Below are positions 44,585-53,580 of a DNA stretch of 64,000 nt, piece by piece. Where the stretch lies: assembly GCF_900114345.1 (NCBI RefSeq), contig NZ_FOZJ01000001.1, positions 310,001 through 374,000 of the forward strand, given 5' to 3'. The DNA is from Microbacterium sp. cf046 (lineage in GTDB: Bacteria > Actinomycetota > Actinomycetes > Actinomycetales > Microbacteriaceae). Within the stretch, counting starts at the first letter, position 1. Each line of letters begins with the position of its first letter. Under the pieces are notes generated by a model. That model was not told the origin of the DNA. It saw nothing but the letters and a program-made list of their open reading frames with translations, and did no database searches. The position numbers were made by a program, and so were the translations under genes.

Positions 44585-45478
44585 TCACTCGTCCGGGTCG
44601 AAGGGGTCGATCGGGGCATGGTGGTCGAAAGCGACCGTGCCCCGTCGCCAGTAGCCGCTCAGCTGTGCCTGCGAGGGCGACAGCCCGAGGGTCCTGCGCA
44701 GGTGCCGACGCACGCCGACGAGAGCGGACGCCTCACCCGCTGCCCAGACGAAGACACCTTCGCCGATCGGCGGGAGCTGCTCCATCGCTGCCAGCGTCGT
44801 CGCACCTGTCGCATCCGGTTCGACGACGTGGATGTGCACATCTGCGCCGGCTACCTCGCCGAGGTAGTCGGCGATCCACTCTCCCGATCCGGAGACGGCG
44901 GCGATCACGTCCACCCGCGTGCCCGACGGGACGTCGCGGATCCATCGGCTGACCGACGGCAGCGAGGTCTCATCGCAGATCAGGAGCAGCCCGTCGATGT
45001 CCTGCGGGGCGCGCTTCGAGCCGCGCGGCCCCACGATCACCAGCTGGTCTCCAGGCTGAGCCGACTCCGCCCAGGACGACGCCGGGCCCGGATCGGGGTG
45101 CACGAAGAAGTCGAGATCGAGCTCGACGCCACCGGGTGCGACGCGCGGAAGCGGCGTGAAGTCGCGGGCGATCGAGGCGCGGTCGGGGCGGACGATGCCG
45201 TCCTCACCTGGTCCGACAGGGGCGGGCGCCACGAGCTCCCCGGTGGCGGCATCCGGGAAGAACACCCGCACATGATCCGCGGGTCCGCCGCTCGTGAAGT
45301 CGGCGAACTCGGGGCCCGAGACCGTCACGCGGACGATCTGCGGTGCGACCCGCCCCACGTGCAGCACCGTCGCCGCGCGCGCCGTGAAGCGGTTGCGACC
45401 GCCGTCCCGCGCGAATCTGCCGGCATCCACTGCCTCGCGGCGACGACGAGGAGACTCGGGCGCGGTGACATCGCTCAT
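44585..45478 (-). CDS. siderophore-interacting protein (flavin-dependent ferric reductase-like)
   Basis: A 297-residue SIP-family protein. The FAD-binding barrel carries the DHVRVFFPD and RDFTPLPR motifs. The NAD(P)H domain has LICDETSLPSVSRWI, GEWIADYLG, and the C-terminal WAAGEASALVGVRRHLR and SGYWRRGTVAFD, typical of ViuB/YqjH-like ferric-siderophore reductases. ATG 45478 has GGAGCA upstream. It converges on the MFS gene across 15 bases. Confidence 0.88.
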   Translation of the reverse strand: MSDVTAPESPRRRREAVDAGRFARDGGRNRFTARAATVLHVGRVAPQIVRVTVSGPEFADFTSGGPADHVRVFFPDAATGELVAPAPVGPGEDGIVRPDRASIARDFTPLPRVAPGGVELDLDFFVHPDPGPASSWAESAQPGDQLVIVGPRGSKRAPQDIDGLLLICDETSLPSVSRWIRDVPSGTRVDVIAAVSGSGEWIADYLGEVAGADVHIHVVEPDATGATTLAAMEQLPPIGEGVFVWAAGEASALVGVRRHLRRTLGLSPSQAQLSGYWRRGTVAFDHHAPIDPFDPDE

Positions 45479-45674
45479 TGCTCCAGCCAACCACAGGGCA
45501 CTCGAGCGGGGGGTCGACGACCGTTGCACGATCCGTTCACATAAAGATGCGTCTGTGCGGCTGGATCGTCCCAAACGCCCGGGATAGCGTCGCACTCACT
45601 GGAGCGAACGCGCTCAGGCGGACCGCGGCCTTTCGGCCCCGCGGCGACCGCTGGACACAAACGGAGGAAATGAC
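45479..45674. other. intergenic region upstream of the amidohydrolase operon
   Basis: Contains no gene. TTGCACGAT near 45524-45532 shares TGCACGAT with the element at 50879-50886, and GGATAGCGT near 45582-45590 is a possible -10. The ribosome site GGAGG at 45663-45667 fixes the TTG start of the next gene. Confidence 0.4.
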
Positions 45675-46574
45675 TTGTTCATCGTCGACTCGCAGATCCA
45701 TCTCTGGAAGGAAGAGACGCCGGATCGCCCGTGGGTGCCCGGCGCGCGTGCGCGCATCCGTCTCAACGGCCACCGCGAGGAGGCCTTCCTCGCCGAAGAG
45801 GCGATCTCGCTCATGGATGAGGCCGGCGTCAACCGGGCGCTCATCCTGCCGCCCTCGTGGGAAGGCGACCGCATCGACTACGCACTCGAAGCCGCCGAGC
45901 AGTACGACGGCCGCTTCGGCATCATGGCCCGCGTGCCGCAGAACGACCCCGAAGAGGGAGAGCGCCTGCTGCACTTCATCAAGGACAGCGAGCACATCAA
46001 GGGCGTCCGCCTCACATTCCACCGCCCTCAGGACCGGAACTGGATGATCGACGGCACGAACGACTGGTACTGGCCGCTCGCCGAGAAGCTCGGCATTCCG
46101 ACGATGGTGCACGCGCCGATCTGGAAGGCCGAACTCGGCCAGATCGCCGAGAAGCACCCCGGACTCAAGATCATCATCGACCACATGGGCATCATGGCGC
46201 GCTGCGTCGATGACGCGATCGGCTATTGGGTGGAGGAGACGGCCGACCTGCACGTGCACCCGAACATCTCCGTGAAGGTGTCGGCGCTTCCCGGATACTC
46301 CACGCAGCCGTTCCCGAACTACAACATCGAGAAGTACGTGCACGAGGTGGTCGACAAGATGGGCCCGGAGCGGGCGCACTTCGGCACCGACATCACGCGA
46401 CTCCTCGGCCACGGGCTGACCTGGACGGATACGATCGAGCAGTTCACGAAGTACTACACGTTCTCGGCGGAAGAGCTCGACTGGATCATGGGCAAAGGCA
46501 TCTGCAAGGTGCTCGACTGGGACATCCCGGCGTCCGAGACCGTCGGCGCGGGCGCGAAGGCAGAGAACGCCTGA
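45675..46574 (+). CDS. amidohydrolase-2 family TIM-barrel protein
   Basis: A 299-residue metal-dependent hydrolase/decarboxylase of the amidohydrolase-related group (ACMSD, LigI, LigW relatives). DSQIHLWKEETPDRPW opens the barrel; TMVHAPIW, IIIDHMGIM and HFGTDITRL carry the His and Asp ligands. The TTG at 45675 is chosen because GGAGG lies 7 bases upstream and the only nearby ATG (45670) is out of frame. It leads a four-gene operon; the reaction could be hydrolysis of a lactone or decarboxylation of an aromatic or diacid. Confidence 0.83.
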   Translation: MFIVDSQIHLWKEETPDRPWVPGARARIRLNGHREEAFLAEEAISLMDEAGVNRALILPPSWEGDRIDYALEAAEQYDGRFGIMARVPQNDPEEGERLLHFIKDSEHIKGVRLTFHRPQDRNWMIDGTNDWYWPLAEKLGIPTMVHAPIWKAELGQIAEKHPGLKIIIDHMGIMARCVDDAIGYWVEETADLHVHPNISVKVSALPGYSTQPFPNYNIEKYVHEVVDKMGPERAHFGTDITRLLGHGLTWTDTIEQFTKYYTFSAEELDWIMGKGICKVLDWDIPASETVGAGAKAENA

Positions 46575-46575
46575 C

Positions 46576-48282
46576 GTGTCCGAGCCGAAGTACGACGGCG
46601 GCGAGGTGCTGATCGCGGCGCTGGATGATCTCGGCGTCGACGTCATCTTCTCCTCGCCCGGCTCGGAGTGGGCACCGGCATGGGAGGCGCTCGCCCGCCG
46701 TCAGGCCGATGGCGTGCCGACTCCCCGCTACCTGGATCTCATGCACGAAACGGTGGCCGTGGGCATGGCCACCGGCTACGGGCTGGTCACCCGCCGCGTG
46801 CAGGCGGTGCTGCTGCACGCCGCGCCGGGTCTCCTCCAGGGATCGATGGCGGTGCACGGGGCGCTGCTGGCCGGTGTCGGCATGGTCGTCGCCTCCAGCG
46901 AATCGACCACCTATGGCGACGGCGACGGGCCCGACCCTGGAGGCCAGTGGTACCGGAACCTGTCCATCGTCGGCGGCACGCACCACGTCGCCCAGCCGTT
47001 CACGAAGTGGTCGAACCAGGCCGCGAGCATCTCGACGCTGTACACGATGGTCAAGCGCGCCGGGGAGCTCGCCGATCGGCAGCCGACCGGCCCGGTGTAC
47101 CTGAACATCCCGCTCGAGGTGCTGCTCGACCAGACCACGCCGCCGGTCAAGCCCAAGAAGGTCGTCGCCCGCGGTCGTCGCGTGAGCGCGCCGGAGGACA
47201 TCGCCGCGGTCGCCGAGCTGCTCGCTCGCGCCGAGCGCCCTGTCATCATCACCGAGACCGCCGGCCGCGAGAAGGGCGGATTCGAGGCGCTCACCGCGCT
47301 CGCCGAGACGCTCGGCATCGCCGTGGTGGAGCCGGCGTCCGCGGTCTGCGCGAACATCTCGAAGTCCAGTCCCGCGTACATCGGCGCGGACGTGGACGCG
47401 ATCATCGACGAGGCCGACCTGATCGTGCTCGTCAACTGCCGCGCGCCGTTCTATCCGCCAAGTCGCCGGCCGGCCGCGGCGAGCATGGTCGTGATCGACG
47501 AGATCCCACAGCGTCCGCACATCGTGTACCAGGTGCTCAACGCCGATCACTATCTCGAGGGCGCGCTGCCGGAGACGCTGACCGCCCTGCTCCGGGCGAC
47601 GCTCGATGCCGCCGACCCTGCCCTGCTCGAGCAGCGCCGCACAGAAGTCGCAGATGCGCACGACAAGTGGCAGGCGCAGACCGCCGAGGCAGAAGCTGAT
47701 GCCGCGGCCGCGGCATCAGCAATCGATCCGATCGTGCTGTCGGTCGTCCTCCGCCGGATCGCACGAGCCGAGGATGCCACGGTCGTCGACGAGACGATCA
47801 CGCACGGCCGGCTCGTTCAGCGGCACATCGGCTGGGAGCGCCCCGACTCGTTCTTCTATGTCCAGGGCGGTCTCGGGCAGGGCATCGCGGTCGCCCTGGG
47901 CGTGAAGCTCGCCGTCCGGGACGGATTCGTGCTGTACACGGTCGGCGATGGCGCGTTCCTCTACAACCCGATCGTGCAATCGCTGCTCGCGTCCAAGGAC
48001 TTCGCCCTGCCGGTGCTCATTGTGATCTACAACAACAAGAAATACCTGTCGATGAAGATGAACCACTTGCGCTTCTATCCGCAGGGCTCGGCGGTGCAGA
48101 CCGGGAACCATCTCGGCGTCGATCTGTCCACCCAGCCCGAGCTATCCGCGTTCGCCGCGCCGTTCGACATGTACCACGCCGAGGTCGATGACCCGGCGGA
48201 CCTCGCGCGTGTCCTCGCCGAGGCGACCGCCGCAGTCAGGGCAGGCACGACCGCCGTGGTCGACGTCGCCGTCTCCCGCTGA
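46576..48282 (+). CDS. thiamine-diphosphate enzyme, acetolactate synthase/benzoylformate decarboxylase-like
   Basis: A 568-residue ThDP enzyme with three domains. The PYR-domain Glu lies in LDLMHETVAVGMATGYG. The PP-domain cofactor motif is VGDGAFLYNPIVQSLLASKD ending in IYNNKKY. Unlike acetolactate synthase it has no FAD-loop features that I can recognise. The GTG start is 1 base after the amidohydrolase stop. A 2-keto-acid decarboxylase or lyase role within a catabolic pathway is likely; the substrate is not known. Confidence 0.87.
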   Translation: MSEPKYDGGEVLIAALDDLGVDVIFSSPGSEWAPAWEALARRQADGVPTPRYLDLMHETVAVGMATGYGLVTRRVQAVLLHAAPGLLQGSMAVHGALLAGVGMVVASSESTTYGDGDGPDPGGQWYRNLSIVGGTHHVAQPFTKWSNQAASISTLYTMVKRAGELADRQPTGPVYLNIPLEVLLDQTTPPVKPKKVVARGRRVSAPEDIAAVAELLARAERPVIITETAGREKGGFEALTALAETLGIAVVEPASAVCANISKSSPAYIGADVDAIIDEADLIVLVNCRAPFYPPSRRPAAASMVVIDEIPQRPHIVYQVLNADHYLEGALPETLTALLRATLDAADPALLEQRRTEVADAHDKWQAQTAEAEADAAAAASAIDPIVLSVVLRRIARAEDATVVDETITHGRLVQRHIGWERPDSFFYVQGGLGQGIAVALGVKLAVRDGFVLYTVGDGAFLYNPIVQSLLASKDFALPVLIVIYNNKKYLSMKMNHLRFYPQGSAVQTGNHLGVDLSTQPELSAFAAPFDMYHAEVDDPADLARVLAEATAAVRAGTTAVVDVAVSR

Positions 48283-48374
48283 GCCTCCCGGGGCCGAGCC
48301 GACCCGACCGCGCGGCCCCGGGGCACCACCGAATGCCCGCGCGCATCGCGCACCAGAATCGAAAGGCCGTACAC

Positions 48375-49427
48375 ATGCCCGGTCCAGTCACCGTCCCATC
48401 CGCCGTCCTCGAGTCGTTCATCCGCGACCTGTTCGTCGCCGCCGGCGTCAGCGAGGCGGATGCTGCGACCGCCGCGCCCGTGTTCGTCTGGGCGAATCTC
48501 CGTGGTGTCGACTCGCACGGGCTCGCCCGCGTGCCCCGCTACGTCGAACTGTTCGAGTCGGGGGAGGCGAACGCGTCGCCCGACATCACCGTGACGAGCG
48601 ACCGCCCCGGAGTGCTCGTGATCGATGCCGATCGGGCGCCCGGACCTGTGGCGCTGACCCGTGCCGCCGACCTCGCCGTCGAACGGGCCCGTGAGCAGGG
48701 TGTGGCGATGGTGTCCGTCCGGGGAACCGTGCACACGGGGGCGATCGGCTACTACGCCTCGCGGATCGCGGATGCGGGACAGATCGGCCTCGGCATCGTC
48801 GCGGGCATGCCCAACATGGCGTACGAAGGAGCTGCTGGTGCCGCGGTCGCGACGAGCCCGCTCGCGATCGCCGTCCCGGGCACGGGTGTGCACCCGACTG
48901 TGGTTCTCGACATGGCGACAGCGGTCATCGCGCTGGGCAAAATCGCCCAGTTCAAGCGCGCCGGCAGACCGCTTCCGGAGGGCGCGGCCACCACCGCCGA
49001 CGGCACCCCTACGACCGATCCGGAGCTCGCCAAGATCCCCCTCCCCGTGGGCGGCGCGAAAGGCTCCGGGCTGTCACTCATGTTCGAACTGCTCACCTCG
49101 GTGCTCGTGACCGCACCGATCCTCACCGGCTTCCACGGAGGAGCCGAGGGCGGCAGGAAGCATCGCCAGAACGCCACGCTCATCGCGATCGACCCGTCCG
49201 CAGTCGGACCCGCAGACGAGTTCGCGGCGAACGTGGACGCAACGATCGAGACGATCCAGGCTCTGCCGACCGCCGAAGGATTCGACCGCGTCATCGTCCC
49301 CGGACAGCGCGGCGCCGAGACGTTCGAGAAGCGGTCGGCGGCCGGCGTCCCGGTCGGCGAGAAGCTCTGGGCCGAGATGATCGCGGCCGCCGAGAAGCTC
49401 GGCGTCGCTGTGCCCGAGGTCGGCTGA
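48375..49427 (+). CDS. Ldh2/MDH2-family NAD(P)-dependent oxidoreductase
   Basis: A 350-residue dehydrogenase of the malate/L-lactate, ureidoglycolate and sulfolactate (YlbC/ComC/AllD) family. RGVDSHGLARVPRYVE (catalytic His), VRGTVHTGAIGYYA, TSPLAIAVPG and GGAKGSGLSLMFELL are family hallmarks. ATG 48375 follows GAAAGG; an in-frame ATG at 48333 lacks a site. It probably oxidises or reduces a 2-hydroxy/2-keto acid generated by the ThDP enzyme and amidohydrolase pathway. Confidence 0.9.
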   Translation: MPGPVTVPSAVLESFIRDLFVAAGVSEADAATAAPVFVWANLRGVDSHGLARVPRYVELFESGEANASPDITVTSDRPGVLVIDADRAPGPVALTRAADLAVERAREQGVAMVSVRGTVHTGAIGYYASRIADAGQIGLGIVAGMPNMAYEGAAGAAVATSPLAIAVPGTGVHPTVVLDMATAVIALGKIAQFKRAGRPLPEGAATTADGTPTTDPELAKIPLPVGGAKGSGLSLMFELLTSVLVTAPILTGFHGGAEGGRKHRQNATLIAIDPSAVGPADEFAANVDATIETIQALPTAEGFDRVIVPGQRGAETFEKRSAAGVPVGEKLWAEMIAAAEKLGVAVPEVG

Positions 49428-49430
49428 GTC

Positions 49431-50372
49431 ATGGCACAGCGCTGGATCCTGCCGGCCTACGACGGGGTCGATGCGCTGGAGCTCGTCGAGGCTGACCTTC
49501 GCGCGCCCGGTGCCGGCGAGGTCTCGATCAGAGTGACCGCGGCGGGAGTGAATCCGTCCGATCACAAGGGGCTGTCGGGCGGGTGGAACGCAGACCCGTC
49601 GCTCCTCCCGCTCGGCATCGGTCAGGAGGCCGCGGGGGTCGTAACCGCCGTCGGGCCCGACACGCGGATCGCGACCGGCCCCGTCGCCGTGGGCGACCGC
49701 GTCGTGGCCTTCAAGATCTCCGGTGGGTTCGCGAGCGAGATCACCGTCGTCGCGGACGACGTGTTCGCACTGCCCGAGCAGCTCGATGACATCGCCGCGG
49801 CGGGGATCCTGCACGTCGGCGTCGTCGCCGCCGAGCTCCTGCATCTCTCGGGTGCAGGCGCCGGCGACACGCTCCTCGTGCACGGGGGTTCGGGGTCCGT
49901 GGGTGCGCTCGTCATCCAACTCGCCGAGCGCGCCGGTGCGCGCACGATCGCGACCGGGTCCGCCGAGAGCCAGGACAGGATCCGACGTCTCGGGGCGGAG
50001 CCGACCGTATACGGAGAAGGGCTCGCCGATCGCGTGCGCGCGCTCGCGCCTCGCGGGGTGGATGCCGCGATCGACGCGGCGGGCACCGCCGAGGCGCTCG
50101 ACGTGTCGCTCGAACTCGTATCCGACGCGTCGCGGATCGCGACCCTCGCCCCCGGGCCGCGGGCCCGAGAGGCGGGGGTCGGCATCTCGGCCGGCGCGGC
50201 GCCCGCGAGCATCGCGTTCCGCGAGCCCGCACGAGCCGTGATCCTCGAGCTGGCGGCATCCGGTGCCATCGCGCTGCCGATTGCGCGGACGTTCGCCCTC
50301 GAGGACGCGCCCGAAGCATTGCGCCACGTCGCGACCGGACACCCCGGCGGGAAGGTGGTGCTGGTCCGCTGA
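49431..50372 (+). CDS. quinone-oxidoreductase-like MDR enzyme (zinc-free)
   Basis: A 313-residue medium-chain reductase. GroES-like domain with GVNPSDHKGLSGG and GIGQEAAGVV, then the Rossmann motif VHGGSGSVGALVIQLAERAGARTIATG. Catalytic and structural zinc Cys residues are absent, pointing to an NADPH:quinone/enoyl reductase. It starts 3 bases after the Ldh2 gene and ends the operon; converges on the cupin gene. Confidence 0.87.
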   Translation: MAQRWILPAYDGVDALELVEADLRAPGAGEVSIRVTAAGVNPSDHKGLSGGWNADPSLLPLGIGQEAAGVVTAVGPDTRIATGPVAVGDRVVAFKISGGFASEITVVADDVFALPEQLDDIAAAGILHVGVVAAELLHLSGAGAGDTLLVHGGSGSVGALVIQLAERAGARTIATGSAESQDRIRRLGAEPTVYGEGLADRVRALAPRGVDAAIDAAGTAEALDVSLELVSDASRIATLAPGPRAREAGVGISAGAAPASIAFREPARAVILELAASGAIALPIARTFALEDAPEALRHVATGHPGGKVVLVR

Positions 50373-50376
50373 GCGC

Positions 50377-50814
50377 TCAGCGGCCGCCCATCGCATCTTC
50401 GGCGGTGAGGTGCTCGACGGTCTTGCCGGTGTCGCCGAATGTGCGGGTCACATAGGCCTGGGGATAGATCCACAGGATGCGCATCGGCACGTCGCCGGTG
50501 TTCTGGTACCGGTGGAAGACACCGGCCTTCACGTACGCGGTGTCGTCCTTCGTGAGCTGCGCACGCACGATGCCCGCCGGCTCGTCCTTCCCGCCCTCGT
50601 GCACCTCGACGAAGCCGTCACCCTCGAGGATCAGCACCTGCTCGTCGCAGTTGTGGCAGTGCAGCGGCGCACCGGCACCAACCGGGTAGATGCTGATGCC
50701 GGTGGCGAGATCATTCTCACCCGCGCTGGTCTCGGTCGTGATGAGCGGCCACGTGCGCACCGAACCCCCGCGGTCCATCACCTCGATCTCGGCGAACTTG
50801 ATGATCGTCGTCAT
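50377..50814 (-). CDS. single-domain cupin protein
   Basis: A 145-residue cupin. The first motif [20 protein letters not shown] gives ligands His-x-His and Glu, and the second, [15 protein letters not shown], adds a His. It may bind Fe, Ni or Zn and act as an isomerase, dioxygenase-like enzyme or sensor; the reaction is unknown. AAGGAG ahead of ATG 50814 supports the start. It diverges from the CMD-like gene and shares its promoter region. Confidence 0.82.
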   Translation of the reverse strand: MTTIIKFAEIEVMDRGGSVRTWPLITTETSAGENDLATGISIYPVGAGAPLHCHNCDEQVLILEGDGFVEVHEGGKDEPAGIVRAQLTKDDTAYVKAGVFHRYQNTGDVPMRILWIYPQAYVTRTFGDTGKTVEHLTAEDAMGGR

Positions 50815-50877
50815 GGTTCTCCTTCCGCGTCCGTTGTCCACGTTAGGACGCGAACGGATGCCGGAGCAGTTCGCACA

Positions 50878-50894
50878 CTGCACGATTACCTTGC
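50878..50894 (+). promoter_or_regulatory. 17-bp element A (CTGCACG-R-TTA-Y-CTTGC)
   Basis: CTGCACGATTACCTTGC lies between the divergent cupin and CMD-like genes, 85 bases before the latter's start. It matches the sequence at 60526-60542 in 15 of 17 positions and the same orientation. A regulator binding site or shared promoter core is likely. Confidence 0.5.
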
Positions 50895-50979
50895 CTGCGC
50901 GGGCCTGCTTGCCTGCGATCGGCGGTCCTAGCATCGCGGTGACGGGTGCTCCGTCCGTCCGCCGACCTGAGGACCAGCC

Positions 50980-51564
50980 ATGCGACTCGACGTGATCCCT
51001 CTCGAAGACATGACCGATCGGCAGCGGGAGCTCGCAGACCGCATCGTCGCCAAGCGCGGCAAGATCGGGGGCCCGTTCAAAGTCTGGTTGCACAGCCCCG
51101 AGCTGTGCGACCGGGTCGAGGCGCTCGGTGCCTTCGTCCGCTTCGACTGCAGTCTGCCCGAGCGGATCCGCGAGTACGCCCTGCTGATCGCTTCCAGGTA
51201 CTTCGACGCGCAGTTCTCGTGGAACTCGCACATCGAGAAGGCATTGTCCACGGGCATCCCCGCCGAGGCGGTTGAGGCGCTGGCGAACGGGGAGCGTCCG
51301 GACTTCGGCGACGACATCGAGCTCGCGACGTTCCACGAGGTCGCCGCCGAGCTGCTCGGCACGCACTTCGTCTCGGACGAGACGTTCGCTCGTGCTCGCG
51401 AGGTGTTCAGCGACCAGCAGCTGGTCGATACCGTGGGACTGCTCGGCAACTTCACGCTGCTGTCGATGTGCCTGAACATGTTCCAGGTCGACCTGCAGGC
51501 CGACCGGGTTCCGCCGTTCCCCGACGTTCGCGGGTACGGCAAGGTCGAGACAGCGCAAACCTGA
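50980..51564 (+). CDS. carboxymuconolactone decarboxylase/AhpD-like protein
   Basis: A 194-residue helical protein of the CMD family ([33 protein letters not shown] is the core). The usual AhpD CxxC is missing; the segment reads DAQFSWNSH, so a peroxidase role is unlikely and a decarboxylase-like role, or none, remains. It is followed by a MarR gene 27 bases later. Its presence beside LigM-like genes would fit aromatic catabolism. Confidence 0.8.
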   Translation: MRLDVIPLEDMTDRQRELADRIVAKRGKIGGPFKVWLHSPELCDRVEALGAFVRFDCSLPERIREYALLIASRYFDAQFSWNSHIEKALSTGIPAEAVEALANGERPDFGDDIELATFHEVAAELLGTHFVSDETFARAREVFSDQQLVDTVGLLGNFTLLSMCLNMFQVDLQADRVPPFPDVRGYGKVETAQT

Positions 51565-51591
51565 CGACGGCGCGCCCCGTACGCTTCCGGT

Positions 51592-52068
51592 GTGACGGAT
51601 CAGATGGCGACAAGCGGTTCGGAGTGGCTGGACGGCATCGCGTATCGCATCTGGCTGACCAGCCAATCGGTGGGTGCGCGATTCGTCGAGGTCGTTGAGC
51701 ACCCCGATGTGACGGTGACGCAGCTCGGTCTCGCGGTCCATCTCGATGAGCTCGGGGCGATGTCCGCCTCAGATCTCTCCAGAATCCTCAAGATCACCCC
51801 GCAGGGCGTGAGCAAGGCGCTGCGTCAGCTCGAGGTGCTCGGGTGGGTGTCGCGATCGCCGCACCCGGATCACGGGCGCATCATCCTGTTCGAGATCACC
51901 GATGCCGGGCGCGCGATCGCCCTCCAAGGGCGGCATGATGCCGCGCGAGCGAACCGTGAGATCGAGACGCTGCTCCAGGCCTTCGACCTCTCGACGCTGC
52001 AAGCGGCCCTGTCAGCCGTCCGGAGAGGTCTGGATCAGAAGGGCAAAGACGCTGGGCTCAACGAGTGA
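51592..52068 (+). CDS. MarR-family regulator A
   Basis: A 158-residue winged-helix regulator. [49 protein letters not shown] forms the DNA-binding region and [14 protein letters not shown] the wing. Its sequence is clearly paralogous to the regulator at 58409 (shared VTVTQLG, VHLDELG, MSASDL, TPQ, LGWV, PHP). GTG start at 51592. It likely controls the LigM-like gene downstream or the genes near the palindrome at 53809. Confidence 0.88.
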   Translation: MTDQMATSGSEWLDGIAYRIWLTSQSVGARFVEVVEHPDVTVTQLGLAVHLDELGAMSASDLSRILKITPQGVSKALRQLEVLGWVSRSPHPDHGRIILFEITDAGRAIALQGRHDAARANREIETLLQAFDLSTLQAALSAVRRGLDQKGKDAGLNE

Positions 52069-52176
52069 TGCAGGAAGCGCAAGCAGAGCGTGCCAGTTCA
52101 GTATGCCAACCAGTTTCAACTCTGAGCTAGCTTCGTCGCAGAAGGCCGCAGCGCAGCGGCACCGAGGAGCAGCATC

Positions 52177-53532
52177 ATGGATTTTGCAGATCGCCAACGT
52201 GAGACGTGGGAAGCACTCAAGGCGAACCCGTGGGGCGGATTCATCTCCGACCGACCCGCACTTTTCAGTCCTGCGGCCGCAGCCCAGGACCCGGCAAACG
52301 GCAAGAACACCTACATGCGGTTCGGCCCCATGTACCTCGCGATGGAATTCGCGGGCAACCTCAATGAGGCGAAGGCGCATCGCGAGACGGCCTACATCGG
52401 CGACTGGTCGCCCTTGGCGAAGGTGATCGTCAAGGGTCCTGACGCGCTGAGGTTCCTGTCGTGGTTGGGCATGAACGATCTGTCGAAGTTCGAGATCGGG
52501 CAGATCAAGCATCACGTCCAGCTCGATGCGAATGGTTACGTCGCGATGGAGGGGATTCTCCTGCGTCTCGGTGAGGATGAGTTCATGTTCACCGCCGGCA
52601 GCGGCGACTGGCTGGTCTACCAGTTCTCCCAGGGCTCTTGGGAAGCGGAGGTCACGGAGGTCACGCCCGATCGCTACATCTTCGGGGTGCAGGGCCCGAA
52701 CTCGCTCGAGATCCTCGAAAGGCTCTCCGAAGGGGGATTGCGCGACATCGCGTTCAATCGGAGCCGCCCGGCGCGACTCGCCGGCTTCGACATGCGCGTT
52801 CTGCGCACCGGCATCTCCGGCCAGCTCGGCTATGAGCTGCACGGCGGCGCGAACGACGGCAATGCCGTATGGGGAGCAGTCGTCGAGGCGGGGACGGACT
52901 TGGGGCTGCTGCAGCTGGGGTTCAAAGCCATGTCGAACCAGCACGTCGAGGCGGGGATTGCGACGAACGGCCTGGATTACCTCCCCGCCTCGATCCCGAC
53001 GCCCGGCGCCCCCTGGCAGTTCAAGAGCGGGGGACCCACGGGAAGCTTCATTCCGACCGGACTCGCAGACTTCTTCCGCAAGCCCGGCGAACTCGGCTGG
53101 TCCGCGCGCGCAGGATCGCACGGCGACGACTACCTCGGCCGCGCGGCTATCGAGTCGGACAAGGCCGCCGGAGGGCCTGCGCGCACCTTCGTAGGGCTGT
53201 ACTGGAACACGGATGACGTCATCGATGTGCAGAACTCCCTGTACGTCGGCGACGAGGTCATCGACCAGATGGACTTCCCCCGCGCCGCCGGCGCCGCATT
53301 CGATTTCATCCAGATCGACGGCAAGAACGTCGGCGTTGCGAGCGGACGCACATACAGCCCGTCCCTGCGGCGGACGATCTCGTTCGGCGTGATCGAGAAG
53401 GCCCACGCGGCCGTGGGAACCGAAGTCGAGGTGCTGTGGGGAACACCTGGCACTTCGCAGCGTCTCATCCGCGCGACCGTGACCGACTTGCCGTTCCTGC
53501 CTGACAACCGCCGGATGGACGTCGGGATCTAG
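52177..53532 (+). CDS. LigM/GcvT-family aminomethyltransferase-like protein, paralog 1
   Basis: A 451-residue protein of the tetrahydrofolate-dependent methyltransferase fold (YgfZ/GcvT). IVKGPDALRFLSWLGMNDLSKFEIGQIKHHVQLDANGYVAMEGILLRLGEDEF and VQGPNSLEILERL are typical, as is the C-terminal barrel. It is more distant from the other two copies. The RAY/LAY...ESGW motif of paralogs 2 and 3 reads KAMSNQHVEAG here, so a Tyr is replaced by Met. A demethylase with another substrate, or a subunit, is possible. ATG 52177 has GAGGAG upstream. Confidence 0.83.
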   Translation: MDFADRQRETWEALKANPWGGFISDRPALFSPAAAAQDPANGKNTYMRFGPMYLAMEFAGNLNEAKAHRETAYIGDWSPLAKVIVKGPDALRFLSWLGMNDLSKFEIGQIKHHVQLDANGYVAMEGILLRLGEDEFMFTAGSGDWLVYQFSQGSWEAEVTEVTPDRYIFGVQGPNSLEILERLSEGGLRDIAFNRSRPARLAGFDMRVLRTGISGQLGYELHGGANDGNAVWGAVVEAGTDLGLLQLGFKAMSNQHVEAGIATNGLDYLPASIPTPGAPWQFKSGGPTGSFIPTGLADFFRKPGELGWSARAGSHGDDYLGRAAIESDKAAGGPARTFVGLYWNTDDVIDVQNSLYVGDEVIDQMDFPRAAGAAFDFIQIDGKNVGVASGRTYSPSLRRTISFGVIEKAHAAVGTEVEVLWGTPGTSQRLIRATVTDLPFLPDNRRMDVGI

Positions 53533-53561
53533 CCTTTCCGGCTCCGGCGTCCGTCGCGCAC

Positions 53562-53580
53562 ACCGCCCGTGACGGGCGGT
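53562..53580. terminator. hairpin shared by the LigM-like gene and the microprotein gene
   Basis: ACCGCCCG (53562-53569), loop TGA, CGGGCGGT (53573-53580): a perfect 8-bp stem located between the convergent ends of the plus-strand gene (stop 53532) and the minus-strand small ORF (stop begins at 53580). It can terminate both. Confidence 0.7.

Noticed and set aside
52069..52176. MarR-type operator ahead of paralog 1
   Set aside because: TTCAGT and AGTTTCAACT resemble the 53809 site but no palindrome of comparable quality is present.
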